Source of the DNA: Corinectria fuckeliana
Lineage: Eukaryota; Ascomycota; Sordariomycetes; Hypocreales; Nectriaceae
Assembly: GCA_019137255.1 (NCBI GenBank)
Contig: WPDH01000141.1
Span: forward strand, 163,770-227,769
Direction: 5' to 3'
DNA: 64,000 bases
Part shown: positions 22,767-34,591 of the stretch, piece by piece
Layout of the letters: every line of letters begins with the position of its first letter
How positions within the stretch are numbered: position 1 is the stretch's first letter
Notes under the pieces: generated by a model
What the model was told of the DNA's origin: nothing
Databases searched by the model: none
Seen by the model: only the letters and a program-made list of their open reading frames with translations
Program-made: the position numbers and the translations under genes

Positions 22767-25700
22767 CTTGGGGGTTGTTTTGAGGAGAGATCAAGATGGT
22801 GGTGATGGGGTGTTCTGCGACGCGACAGCTAGGTTAGCTTGCTGATCGAGTCTTGAAGCGCGCGTAGGCAAGGTGATGATGCGACGAGGTGAAGATGCAA
22901 AGTGCAAGTGGATGCGCGCAGCTCTGAGGGCAATGCAGGTTTGCAACAATGGCAAAAACGAGAGCGCAGAGCGTACGCGATCAAGTGCAGCAAGGCAGCA
23001 GTGGTAGAGAAGAGGGAGGCTCGTGGAAGATGTGTTGGGCGGTGATGCGCAGCGCAGAGGAACTGTACTCACCACGAAGGCGTGTCGTGTAGGTTGTAGG
23101 TGAGGGGAGTTTGTATGGGAGGATTTGGGTGGGAGGTTTGTATGAGAGAGAAGGGAGGGAAAATGTATGGGGGGAGGGCCAAGGCAGCCTTTTTACTCCG
23201 GGGGAGTGATTGTGTGTGGAGGAACGCGGCCTGCCCACAGCTACCACACTGTTATGCTGGGCGCTGGCAGCTGGTGCTTGCTTATTAGGCGAGACCCCCT
23301 TCCCTCGCAAAAAATGGGTGCGCGCGAGCCGTGGTGCTAGTACTTCGTACCAAAAGTAGAGTACGAAGTACCTTCCTGGCTGATGGTCACGGCCGTAGGT
23401 GCCCCAGGTCCCCAGGTGCCAGGTCCCTGAAGAGTCCCGTCGAGTCCCGTCACCCGTCTCATCGAGGAAAGGTCAGACCGTCAAGCCCAGGCTCCCAGCT
23501 CCAAGCTTCCCCCCAGCAGCGTTGCCAGTGGCCACCAGGCTCAACAGCGGGCCAGTCATCAGCGCGCGACGAGTGGTCCTTGGTGGTCCTTGGTGGCCCT
23601 TGGTGGCTCTGGTGCTATTATTGTGCGGTACTGTACAGGTACAAGCCGCACGCAGCCCGCCGCGCCGAGGTAGAGTACAACGGCATTGTACCGCGACGCT
23701 TGTCGCGCAATCCGCACAGTGTACTTAAGTGATTGCCATGGCTTTTTGGGGAGTGACTCGGAATGCTCAGACCTCTGACACAGTAGTAGTACTCCTCCCC
23801 CTTCTTTCCCTCCAAGTCCATCCATCCATATTTGGCCCCTCTTCTGGTGCAGTGCTGCTCTCCGTCTGGCCTTGCTTGTGTTCACCCTCTCTCACACATT
23901 CGGGAGTCGCACTCACATCCGGACCTGTATGAACGACTCTGGCTCTGCCTCGCCGCCTGGGTGTCACTGTACACCGGTAACCCCGTGGCCCTCCTTGTTA
24001 TTCTCGCCTTGGTTGCCCTTCCCTTCCACTCCTTGCTTTTCTTCGCTTCCCTCCACGACCAGCAGCACCCAGCACGTCTACCAGCCTGTCTTCCATGTTT
24101 ATCTGTCTACTAAGTAGTAGGCCCCTCCACCCACTCACTCCATCCACCTCCCTGAGGCCGCTATGATTCAATCAAATCAGTCTCGGCGCTCACGGCCGCC
24201 TTCCCCTTCTCCTAATACCGACACCCTATCCCTCCCTCCCTGGCCTGGGCGCATCTTGCTATTGTGCTACACCTATTCGTACATAGTGCGGACTAGGAAC
24301 TCCAGTCGGTGCTGGAGTCGACGACCTGGGCTTGCACATGTATCTGAGTACCATCCGCCACTCATTGCACTTACATACTTGCCTGAGCGCGTGTCTCCTG
24401 ACCCTTGTCCCTCAGCCACTGATGCTGGCTCCATGTTGAGCCCGGCTGGTTGCTATGTAGCTTAGACTGGCTCACTCACTCACACCGGGCTTTGCCCGCT
24501 GCGACTCGAAACGCCCATGCACGCACACTGCAAGTCACGCACCCCCAGTCGCCCCGTCTTCTCGTCCCTCGTCCCCAGTACAGTATGCAGGGCGGCCGTC
24601 GGAGGTGGAAGTGGTGCTTGGTAGTGTGATACCGTCATCGAAGGCTGGCTGGCTGAGAGTCGGCGGACCCAGCTTTGAGTTGTTGGTGATTCGAAGCTTA
24701 GCGCTGGGCACAGCGGATCCAACCTCACCTCACCACCGCGGATACATCATGGTAGCACCCTAAACTCGGAGCATGCTGATACCGGGAAAGTATCCGAATT
24801 TGGTTCTGACCTCTCGGCCGCACAACTGCGCAACCAGGCAACCAGCTGCCACCGTCCGACCTGGGTATGTGACTTCTGTTTCTCTCTATCATTTTCTAGC
24901 CAGATGCACAGCGAGGCGGCCAGAACTACTTTCGTACACTACTCGAGTTGTCTCTCTTCGTCCTGGGTTGTGTCCCATAGCAAAAACACACAATCTTAGG
25001 CTGTGCTTTACCTGCCTTTCCACATTGCATACCTTCACTCACACCCCCCACCACCGCCCCCGAAGCTACCGTCTGCTATGGCACTACCGCGAGACATCCG
25101 AGTCACTCACACAAAGTAATGAGGTCGGTACGGGGGGAGAGACGGCGCGATGGAGTATGGATCCAGTGCGCAACCGACAACTTGCTCGCATTCCCTGGGG
25201 TCGACAGGCCCAGCCACCCTTCATCTACCCAAGTGGCGTTCGAGTTCGACTTCGAGTTCCCATTTAGCCAGCATCTCCTCTCTTACGCAACTGTTGAGCT
25301 TGCCTACGGGCCGTCTCACTGCGACTGAGCGGCTTTCGCTCTAGACCACTTGCAATTGGAGCAGGGCGTCTTGTCTATGGTGCCCTGCAACGATAATAAC
25401 TGGAGCAGAAGCAATGGGCTGGCGGGGTACTTTAATCCTGCATGACGAGGATGTACCGTCATACGAAATTCCCTTGTACCAGTACATAGGCCCAGGTACC
25501 CGTCAGACCGTCCCTCCAACTGGGAGTTCTCACCGGACTACTAGACCTAAGTCTAATACCACCTGTAACCCCGACTCCTCTTGGACATTGACACTTGCCT
25601 CTACACTTAAATAGCCTAATTTCATACAGAGTATTGGACATTCGTACACATATCACTCCCGCTCCGACTGCGAGCCTTCTTTGCTTTTCCTCCGACGGTA

Positions 25701-27506
25701 TGCCTCTCAGTCACCACCTTCTTTGTGCTTTGTCCACGCCCCATCCCATTATAACTACTATACCCAGCCTTGCTCGGGTGTCGTCCCGCGTCCTCATTGA
25801 GTCTCCATGTCACTCTCTGTTACTGCACTAGAGACCTCTAGCAGTGGACTAGTGTGGAATGTGCAGTGCGATCCCAGCTTCCGCATCTGGCCGGCTGGTC
25901 TTTGTTGTCTCCCTAGTACCTTAATCTATTGTGCTGGACACATGTATCACCGTATTCGTAGTTCAGCCAAAGCTCACGCAAACCCCCTTTTCTAACGAGA
26001 GGGGGGGATGGGACGACACATCTGGGTTTCATCGGCCGACCATGGGATGTATTTCTCCATGCCATGCAGTCAGTCACTTTAGCTATGCCCCTTTACTGTG
26101 GCAACCACCGAGCTCAAGGGAAGTGGGTGGTGTGAAGGGCAGAAAGAAGGAGGAGGCGACCCCGACGCGGGATACCTCACGACTCGTACACCAGGTGCGG
26201 GCGCAGCGAGTACCGACCGTCGTGCGCCGTGGGGATGGGGCATGGGCAACCAAATGAATGGGCAATGGGCCACCTCCTCTTACCTCACTTCTCTGGGCCT
26301 CCGCCTCCCAGGTGCAGGCAAGCAAGCAAATTGGCTGGCTGGGCGTCTGGGCGCGGCGTGTCTGGGTTTGTGCGCGCCATTTGCTCGCGCCGGACCAAAA
26401 CAAGGCCAGAGGAGGCAAGGGCGTAAGTGGCTCAGCAGCGAGGTACCAGCAGAGACTTCCAGCGGGTACGCGACACACCAAGAATTGGGGTGGTCATGTA
26501 GCGGTCTTGCGGTCCTGGCTGCTGATACTGTGCTGTACCTAGCTGCGCGCGCGCTCAGAAGGGGTAGCTCTGCGTCCCCCGCCCACGCAAAACACCGACT
26601 GTCCCGCCCGACTCCCTCTTCTTTGTCGTCCTGCCTTGGTTGCCGCCCTGCCCTGCCACCAGTTTTTTTGCTTGCTTGGTGGGTGGCCCCAGCTTGTTGC
26701 TCCCTTGGCACTTATTTGGCTGGGAGGAAAAGCACGCAAGCTTCGGCACAGCGTTCGATGGCTGCCCAACCTAAATCAGCCAAATCTCGTTTGCGGCATG
26801 CCGATCTAGTAGTTTCGGTCGGAGCGCAACTCAGTGACGAAAATGCCGAGCCGACTATCGCGCCCACCTCCGTCATGTGTGGTGTCTTTCTCGATTTGCG
26901 CGCGTGCTCTTATCATTAATACACACTCTTTCCATCAAGCCTCTGTTGCTTCTGGCTGGCTACTTAGACCTAGACCTAGTAGGTACTGACCCAACTTACT
27001 TAGGCCTACGTGCTTGAATCTTGGAGTTGTCGGGCATCACGTGCGTTCGTGGCGCGATGGTCATAGCTCCCTACAGCTGCTAAGCCCTATCGGGAGTGCC
27101 TGCAGTGGAGGCATGCAAATCGCATGGACCCTGAATGAGGAGGAGCAAGGTGTTGGTCGGCGATTCGACCTGATACATGCATTCATTGCATGACGAGCAG
27201 CTCAACGATGCCAGGGGAAGTCATGTATGCCGTGACTACGCATTGCTAGTCGCAAACCATCGACTTGGTGTGAGTCTTCCATTGCCTTCGTTGGGAATCT
27301 TTTTTATTTTTATGTGCTGCGCGAATAGACTAGACGGACAGGCGGGCGTCTACGAAGTAGGCCGGCGGCACTCTTCTCATCTGTAAGCTACTGTATGTCG
27401 CTACAGTCCGCATACTCCGTACAGGTAGGTACGTACGTAAGATCGCCTTATGGATTCCAGAACTCGGTACGGGCTACGCACGGCGAAGGCTTCATTATCT
27501 CTTCAA
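22767..27506. other. Long gene-poor spacer
   Basis: 4.7 kb between the Nhp6 leader and the CENP-H gene. The first few hundred bases are the C/T-rich (minus strand) leader and promoter of nhp6. The rest has many short open frames on both strands, the longest 273 codons (26098-26919), but none shows a domain, a signal peptide or a consistent splice model. It contains the inverted repeat at 23340-23371, a TGGTGG/CCTTGG run near 23574-23610, and GTACGTACGTAAG near 27429. A ncRNA or rapidly evolving gene could be missed. Confidence 0.5.
23340..23371. repeat. Inverted repeat, 11-bp perfect arms
   Basis: GTACTTCGTAC (23340-23350) and GTACGAAGTAC (23361-23371) are exact reverse complements with a 10-nt loop. 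A related arm pair occurs at 8384-8401. Confidence 0.85.
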
Positions 27507-28314
27507 TCATTCTTCGGTTTCGGGATCAAGGACCGTCTCCCGCAGTTCATCATCCTGCGCCCAGTCAACACCACTGCCAACTATGACACCACTGGCCACT
27601 CCTTTCATGACTCTCCATCGTTGCTTGCTTTCCTTCATCTTGGCTTCCAAGACTTCTTGTTCCTGCCTCACTTCCGGGTTCTCGTTCAGGCCCGTTTTCT
27701 TTTGCTTCACCTCCTCCGCTAGCTTCAGAAGCTCGGCTGTTGACGCCACGTTATGGCGAGAGACGCGCAACGTCTCGCTTTGGATCGCTGTCAACTCGTT
27801 CCACTGCTTCTCAGATCCTGCGACCTGCTTTGCCACTGAGATGGTAGCGTCGTCTCTCCGCTCCACGTAGGGGAGGAGATCGCTTTGTGAACTGTTAATC
27901 AGATACTCGCGTGAGGTGCATGGATGGTGCAGCGTACCGGTCTACCGACGAAGCGTCTGTGCCGCTGTGGACTGCTTTCAGAATGGGGTTTGCCATCATG
28001 ACAGCCTCAATCACTTCGTTCCGTAGGACATATTTGGCCCGTGACTCGAGGAGTTCTGTTTGCGCCTTTCGCGTCTCCTCCTGCGTGAAGCTCGAAGGCT
28101 CATCTGAACAAAAGTAAGCGTATGCTGCGAGAAGTTTGATGAGGGTGACCAAACGTGTTTGTTGTGACCGTTGCCCATTGATGATGGCAATCTCTAGTCG
28201 GAGTTCTTGGAGTCGGTCATACAAGGCAAGGACCTTCTCTTCGTCTTCTGAGAGAGGCAAATAGGCCTCTTGATCGAGACTGTTGGCCATTGGTTGGTCG
28301 ACCGGTTCTTCCAT
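27507..28314 (-). CDS. fta3: CENP-H-like kinetochore protein (Fta3 type)
   Basis: Two exons, 28314-27938 and 27891-27507, give 253 aa. The N-terminal half contains EEKVLALYDRLQELRLEIAI (about residues 24-43) and a long helical, coiled-coil-prone middle. The C-terminal end has RWRVMKGVASGVIVGSGVDW followed by acidic residues, the signature I associate with the CENP-H domain of fungal proteins (S. pombe Fta3, yeast Mcm16). CENP-H works in the inner-kinetochore CCAN with CENP-I and CENP-K. The gene is head to head with Atg11, 451 bp apart. The 46-nt intron is short but has a CTGATTAACAG end. Family assignment is by recall of the motif, without a search. Confidence 0.85.
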
Positions 28315-28765
28315 CCTTCCTTTTCCCCGACGACGATTCTTCTCCTCAGTCAGGTGAGATTCGCTTCGGTTCGTACCGACTTCCTAGATAGCCTCATGCA
28401 CCGCCGCGTTAGTGAAGCTTCTTGACTGACGCGACAGGTGTAATGGTAATGGTGGATAGACGGTTGCAAAGTATGGCTGAGCATCTGTGGCGCGCTGTGG
28501 CGTCACCGGCCAATGAGCGCAGGCGGCCAGTCACAAGGCACCGGTCACGCTAGCACTTGCTCCCATGGCCATCACCATCCACAGGGTTGGCCATCGGAGT
28601 AAGGCTCTCGTCACGCGAACGGATCCTTAGTGATAGTCCGACCTCAATCACCACCAAAACCCTGTCAGCTAGGCTGCCATCCCCCTCCCATATAACCGCT
28701 CATCCCCATCCTCCTCCGAGTCGGTCGCACGGCGCCGCATACTCGTCCATGGGAGATGTCTCGGG
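28315..28765. promoter_or_regulatory. Bidirectional promoter between CENP-H and ATG11
   Basis: 451 bp between diverging ATGs, so it must serve both genes or hold two compact promoters. It carries a CCAATGAGCG box near 28510 and several TCACGC/GTCAC steps. No TATA box is obvious. Confidence 0.55.
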
Positions 28766-31700
28766 ATGGCTACTCAGGTGTTGATAGCTCACACGGGCCA
28801 GCGGCTAGAGGTCGATACCGCACAGTTCTCCATGTAGGTCTAGTATCGGTAGGCAAAATATGTTGACGACTAATCTCATCCGCAGTCTCGATGATTTGAA
28901 GGCATGGGTTTCCCGCAGCACCTCGATCCCGCCTCAACACATCGTCGCCTTGACCCCCCAAGGCCGCAGCGTCAAGTTCGCCAGTCTACATGCCGAGGTT
29001 CGTTATCGCGCTGCTGGAATCACGGCGTTGCTGACAGCCAGCAGAAAGAAATATTCGTCTACGACATCCGAATCAGCCAACCAGTCCAGTCCAAGAGCGC
29101 CTCAACCCTTATCTCCGACACCCCGATCCCCAAGAAGTACGCCGTGACGAATGCGCCAAACTCGATAGAGGACGTGAAGGCCATTGCATCATGGCAAAAC
29201 CTGTACAAAGACCGTCGAAACTGGGCAATGCATCTTCTCGAGGACTGCACCCACATGCATACGGCCACCCTCGCTCGGTACGACGAAATCGACGTTATCG
29301 TTAAATGCTTGGATGCCGCGGTTACCAACCTTGAAATCAGCATCAAGCAGATCGAGCCCAAATACAACGAGCTGAAAAAATGGGTCACACCCGCCCTGAC
29401 GGAGCATGACCAGCTGGTGAAGAAGTGGGAGCACTATCTTGTGTTAGCCACGAACACGCCCATCTCGGCTTCCATGGCCAAGTTCATGACCCGCAGAGAA
29501 ACCACTAAACCTAAGCCTACTCTAGAGGATCTCATCGAGTTTGACACGGCGAAGAAGGCAGGCAAGCTTGCACCCGCCGCGCACCGGAGGTTCAGTGACA
29601 AGGCCAACGATCTCGACGATACGGCCACGCTCATGTACCAAGGCTTGGCAGGGTTGATCGGCGATTTTGAGAAGCTGATGGGCCGCTCCGCCTTCGGTCA
29701 CAGCACGGACTCGAGTCAGCTTCTCGAAGATATCGAAGCCGTGGTCAAGCAGATGGACTCCGACTACCGCACTGCTCTGGGATATGGTACTTCTCAGCGT
29801 GACCTGGCTCTGGCTTCAAAGACGGCCTCGGTTCATACCGAGCATATGGTTCCCAACATTAAGAGACGCACCCAGGAGATGGACGAGATGCTACGCTATA
29901 CGACGGAAGCGCGAAACGCCATCGCCTCCGAGTCCGCCAAGTTCATGCGCGCTATCACAGATATCACATCTTTACACAGCAGTGTCAAGAGCCAGGTCAA
30001 TGTTCTCAATCAATCGGAAGAGGATATGTCGACGTTTGATTATCTCCGCCTCATTCATCAGCTCCCGTACATGTACGCATCATTCGTCGTGGAGGCTATT
30101 CGACGTCGGGACTGGGTCGACAAGGTGAGGACGGATTCTTCTACTCTCGCCAACGAGATGGCTCTCTTTCAGGATGAGGAGGCCAAGCGTCGCCGGAGGT
30201 GGCAGAAGATGGTCGGCAGCATGTACGGCCCAGAACTCGACACTAATGTAGTTGGCTTGGAAGTCAACTTGCTTGGGGAGGACAGTCCGTGGCCAACGGT
30301 CACGAAGGAGGAGCTGGATGAGTTCACGCAAACCCTTCAGGACCAGGGTATTGACCCAGAGATTTTCGATGACATCCTCAAGCTCGTCCAAGAGTTAATA
30401 GTCCCGACGAAGCAACAATCCAAGCGTCTTAAGGCGTTTAAGAATGGTAGCGTGCACGAAGCAGCACTTGGAAGAAGCGGGCTGTTGATCCGAGGGGACG
30501 ACGATCTGCTCCGATCACTACAAGATGACAAGGGCAAGCTCGAGAACAAACTCAAGACGGCCGAAAGCAGGGTTCGTCGCTTAGAGGACCTACTCCATCG
30601 ACAAAGTCAAGCGGCCCGTTCTGGCAATCTCTTCCAGCCTCAAAGTCCCCAGCCGAGGGAAAGGCAGAACTCAGTCTCGTCGGTCAAGTCGAGCCGGTTT
30701 GATGACCGACGAAGGTCTTCAAGCAACGGCGATCAGCTGCTGCGTCGCATCACGCAAATGGAGAACGAGTTGCGACAAGAAAAGCAGCGGTCTACCCGCC
30801 TCCAGCAAGAGCTCACCTCTCAAACAGCACAACACGAGGAGATGAAGGGCCAGATCGAACAGGTAAACTCGACAAAGAAGGATCTTGTTGGGAACATGGA
30901 AGCCCTGCAGCGTGAATTTGTTGAGGAGCGTAAGGAACTCGAGAAAGAGATCAAGGTCCTCAAAGCTCGCTTGGAAGACACTGAAGACGATCTCGAGCAT
31001 TTCGACGAGTCAAGACAGCACGAGAAGGCTACATACGTCGAAAAGGTCGAGGCGCTTGAAACCGAGCTTGATCAACTGAACAAAAACCGACAAGACGATG
31101 TTCTTAAGGCCCAGGGTCAAGTCGAGTTTCTCAGGAAGGAGACTCGAATCCTGCGAGAGCAGCAAGAGGCTCTTGAGCGACAGGTACAGGACGCTCAAGA
31201 AGAGTCTCGCACCGCGACGAGGAAACTGAATGCTGTCGAAGAGACCGCAGAGACCCAAATTCAGACCCTGAGGAAGCTTCATCTCCATTTTTCTGCCGAT
31301 CAGTCGATACCAGATGATTTGGTGGACTTGGCTGACTCCCTGCTTTCTCGTGCTACGGACCTCGTCACGAAGTTGCAGAATACTGAAAATGACGCCACCT
31401 TGCTAAGAGCAGACCTAGAGCAGGCCAACAACTCTGTCAAGGAACTCCGGGCAGAAATCACAGACAAAACGTCGAAGCTCTCAGAAGAGGAGATGTCCAC
31501 AATGCACCTCCGAGATAACTTATTGGAAGAGAAGGCCAAGATAGAAGCCCTGGAGAGAGAGTTGGCAGACGGCCGAGAGCAACTTACAGAGCTTCGAGCG
31601 AAGCTTACTGACGGCGAGACTGGCCCCGGGGCTTTGCAGAAGCGGCTCGAGAGCGAGGAGACAAAGGTGATGAAGCTCACGGAAGAAGTAGTGTCTCGAC

Positions 31701-33197
31701 AATCTCAGGTCGGCAGTCTAGAGGAGGAGCTTCTCTTGTTCCGGGAAAAGGTTCAGGCCGTCCAAAACAAGCTGACTGGGGTGACGAGCCAGTACGAAAG
31801 TCGAGACGAGAGAACGAAGGATTTGACGCAACGACTGTACATCCAGAACGATCGCTTGTGTCGTCTTCTGGAGCGAGTCGGATTTGCCGTCACTCGGACT
31901 GGCGGGGAGATGACCATCAACAAGATTCCCCGTGCCGAAAGGGCATCTGTGATCTTAAACGACACATCCGATCCTGCAGCATCTATTCGGCGGTCTGGAA
32001 CGCTGAGTCGTGTCCTAGCTGACAGCGCAGACCTTGAGCTTCTCTACTGGCTGAACAATTCTGACATGAATGTCGAGGCTGAGAAATATGAGGCTTTCAT
32101 GAAGACGGTCGGCAGCTTCGACATGGACCTATTCTCCGATACTGTCTACCGCAGAATCAGAGAAGTAGAGCATATGGCTCGAAAGTGGCAACGAGAGGCG
32201 CGTACCTACAGGGAAAGGGCGCACGCATTGCAAAAGGACTCGCACGAGAAGATTGCCTTCAAGCACTTCAAGGAAGGCGACTTGGCACTCTTCTTACCAA
32301 CTCGCAACCAGCAGGCCGGGGCTTGGGCAGCCTTCAATGTTGGGTTCCCCCATTTTTTCCTCCGTGAGCAGGACGCCCACCGTCTGCATCATCGCGAATG
32401 GCTTGTGGCACGAATCTCCCGCATTCAGGAACGCGTCGTCGACCTCTCCAAGAGTCTACAGCCGAGCAACGAAACCGATTCGATGAAGGACGAGGAAAAC
32501 GACAACCCGTTCCAGCTTTCTGACGGTCTTCGTTGGTATCTTATTGACGCATTTGAGGATAAACCAGGTGCTCCTTCAACGCCGGGTATGGGAAAATCAA
32601 CAGTAGCGGCTAACACCGTGGAAGCAACTGCGAACATACATACCCACCCCGCAAGTGGAAAGGGAAAGAATCGGGACAGCGTCACAAGTATCGAGGGAAT
32701 CAACAAGACTCTTTCTAAGAGTCTGGAGAGCCGGCGTAGTAGCTCCGGCTCCAAGAAGGCAGCTCTACCATTCCAGCTTGGCGGCACAGCACTGTTGAAG
32801 AACAGCGCTCTTGCTAGCGAAACGAACTCGCTGCGGGCTGTCCCGACAGATACACCATCGGGCACGAGCCCCACGCAACCGGGCAACCTCGCAGCGTCCA
32901 ATGCCAGTTTGGCTCCAAGGATGCCAACCAAAGAACCAGAAGTACCGAAGCAAGCAGAGCCAGAAGACACTGGGAAATCATCACCGGGCGAGTCATCGAC
33001 AAAGGGCGGCAGTGCCACTCTAGACGAGGTACGAAGAGTCGACTCCCTACTTGGGCCCTAGGTTGCTGATCGGCACATGGCAGCCTCGGAAAAGAGTGCA
33101 GCGGGAGGAATCTGTGCAGAGCGAGTCAAAGAAGTCGGTTGTCTGGGATTCTCTTTGGAGCGTCGACTATAACTATGAGAGTGGTGCGAAGAAGTAG
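28766..33197 (+). CDS. atg11: Autophagy scaffold protein Atg11
   Basis: Four exons (28766-28833, 28886-28997, 29045-33028, 33084-33197) join in frame to 1425 aa. The N-terminus MATQVLIAHTGQRLEVDTAQFS is a ubiquitin-like start typical of fungal Atg11. The first half is helical (DLKAWVSRSTSIPPQHIVAL onward). About residues 560-1000 are heptad-rich coiled coil with many E/K/Q/L residues. The conserved C-terminal domain (FKHFKEGDLALFLPTRN, GWAAFNVGFPHFFL-like segment near 32340) is followed by a Ser/Pro-rich linker. The last exon ends SVVWDSLWSVDYNYESGAKK; without the 55-nt last intron the frame would stop at 33061 and lose this conserved tail. Atg11 is the selective-autophagy scaffold that brings cargo receptors to Atg1/Atg9 at the phagophore assembly site. 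Confidence 0.95.
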
Positions 33198-34591
33198 CTA
33201 TAGAGGACTGGCGATTTGGCGTGTTATCCACCTGACCGGATCGGGAAAAGAGGAACTCTTTGTTTCATTCATGTGTTTTTGAGAGCATATCACCACGGGC
33301 GGCGCTGGATATTTATATACATAAGCGATGCTTCTGGTCCACAGCAGACACATGAGCTAATATAGATGCTAGTGGTTGTTGATTGGAAGAGATACACATG
33401 ACTACTTATGTGAATGGTCATAGACTGTAAGAAAAATTAAAGGTTGGAATACTATTATTTAAGTGAAAGTGCCGCCGAAATCTGCTACGCCAGGGTTTGA
33501 GAGGGAACTTGGACGTGATGGGTATAGGCCACGCCGCCACGCCTGGTTAAATCTCACGCATCAGGTGCAGCTCACCGCCGGGGCGCAGGCAGCCCTTGAA
33601 GCCCTGAATGAAGTTACCGTTAAACGCCCAGAAGTTACTCCGAAGGAAGGGATCGTTATGCGTCCGGTTGTATCTGGGTTTCAAGGTTACTCATCAGAGA
33701 CCAGTCGACTAGGAAGACATCTGAGAGCTGACCACGCATGACGATCTCGAAAACGTGTTCCGCATGGATGCGATCGAAGCTCGGCGGAAATTCACTTTGC
33801 TCGCACATATTTCTGATTTGAGAGTGTATCTCAGATAGACGTCTGATGCCTTTGAACATGACGTGTCGTATGTGCTAGCATTCGAGAAGAGGGTCGTCTT
33901 GCGTCAGTCGAGCCGTATGCGAGCGAGCGCGTGCGCGCTCGTGTTCCTCTCGGGGTTCAGAATAACAGCGTCCAACTTTGGTTGGGATTGTGTCAAGATA
34001 GTTGACGTCTAGGAAGTTGACGTCCCGGACATTCATGATCTTCCCCGTCCTCGCCTTGAATTCTTTAACCTTGCTTTCTTGCAATAATCAACGACAGCGT
34101 CTCGCCACTTCCGCTCAAACACGTGCATGCCGGTCTATGAAAGAGGATCTTGATATATATATGATTAGTACCTAATTACAGTATGCAGCCTCAATTATGT
34201 CCAAGCTTCGTATCCATATGCTGGTTGTTGTTCTTAGTCGCCCTTCACCGAGAACTAGTAGGCAATTAGGCAATGCAGAGATAAGGCAAGGTAATTTACA
34301 TGTAGATACACAGCTTTGTGATTGACTTGGGACTTGAAGTCGTTGAATGATGGGTGGTGATGGGTGGTCAGGCCCCTGTACCGTAATTAACCATGCTGGC
34401 TGCTGCCGGCTGACGTCAGCTGCTCCCCCTCCATCGGAAAGTCCTTCCGGCGATAAGCGAAGCTTCGCAGACGCTCTTCGTTATCAGTACCAACAACTCT
34501 CGCAGCCGCAAAGAGGGCGCCCGGTCAGTGACGCATCTACACATCTACAACAGGCAGTGCAGACTTAGCTATGTAGCACGGAGCCGCGCCA
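33198..34591. other. Intergenic, with a possible gene relic
   Basis: The first 260 bases are the Atg11 3' UTR. Then comes a stretch with coding-like minus-strand fragments (33545-34140, listed separately), and then an AT-richer stretch to the next gene. No RNA gene recognised. Confidence 0.5.
33545..34140 (-). pseudogene. Possible broken gene fragment, methyltransferase-like end
   Basis: Three minus-strand pieces look coding but are separated by stops or frame changes: EFKARTGKIMNVRDVNFLDV (in 34084-33875), FKGIRRLSEIHSQIRN to FDRIHAEHVFEIVMRGQLSDV (33859-33656), and, in another frame, NDPFLRSNFWAFNGN to GCLRPGGELHLM (about 33650-33551). The last piece resembles the LxPGGxLHL turn of class I methyltransferases. 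Introns could bridge some breaks, but no consistent splice set was found. I do not recognise the parent gene, and random sequence remains possible. Confidence 0.3.

Noticed and set aside
26098..26919. 273-codon open frame on + in the long spacer
   Set aside because: No domain, signal or regular composition. The opposite strand and other frames are equally open in this GC-rich stretch, and there is no promoter-like leader before it.
33029..33061. Direct read-through of Atg11 to the stop at 33061
   Set aside because: Splicing at 33028/33084 restores the conserved tail WDSLWSVDYNYESG. The unspliced end has no support.
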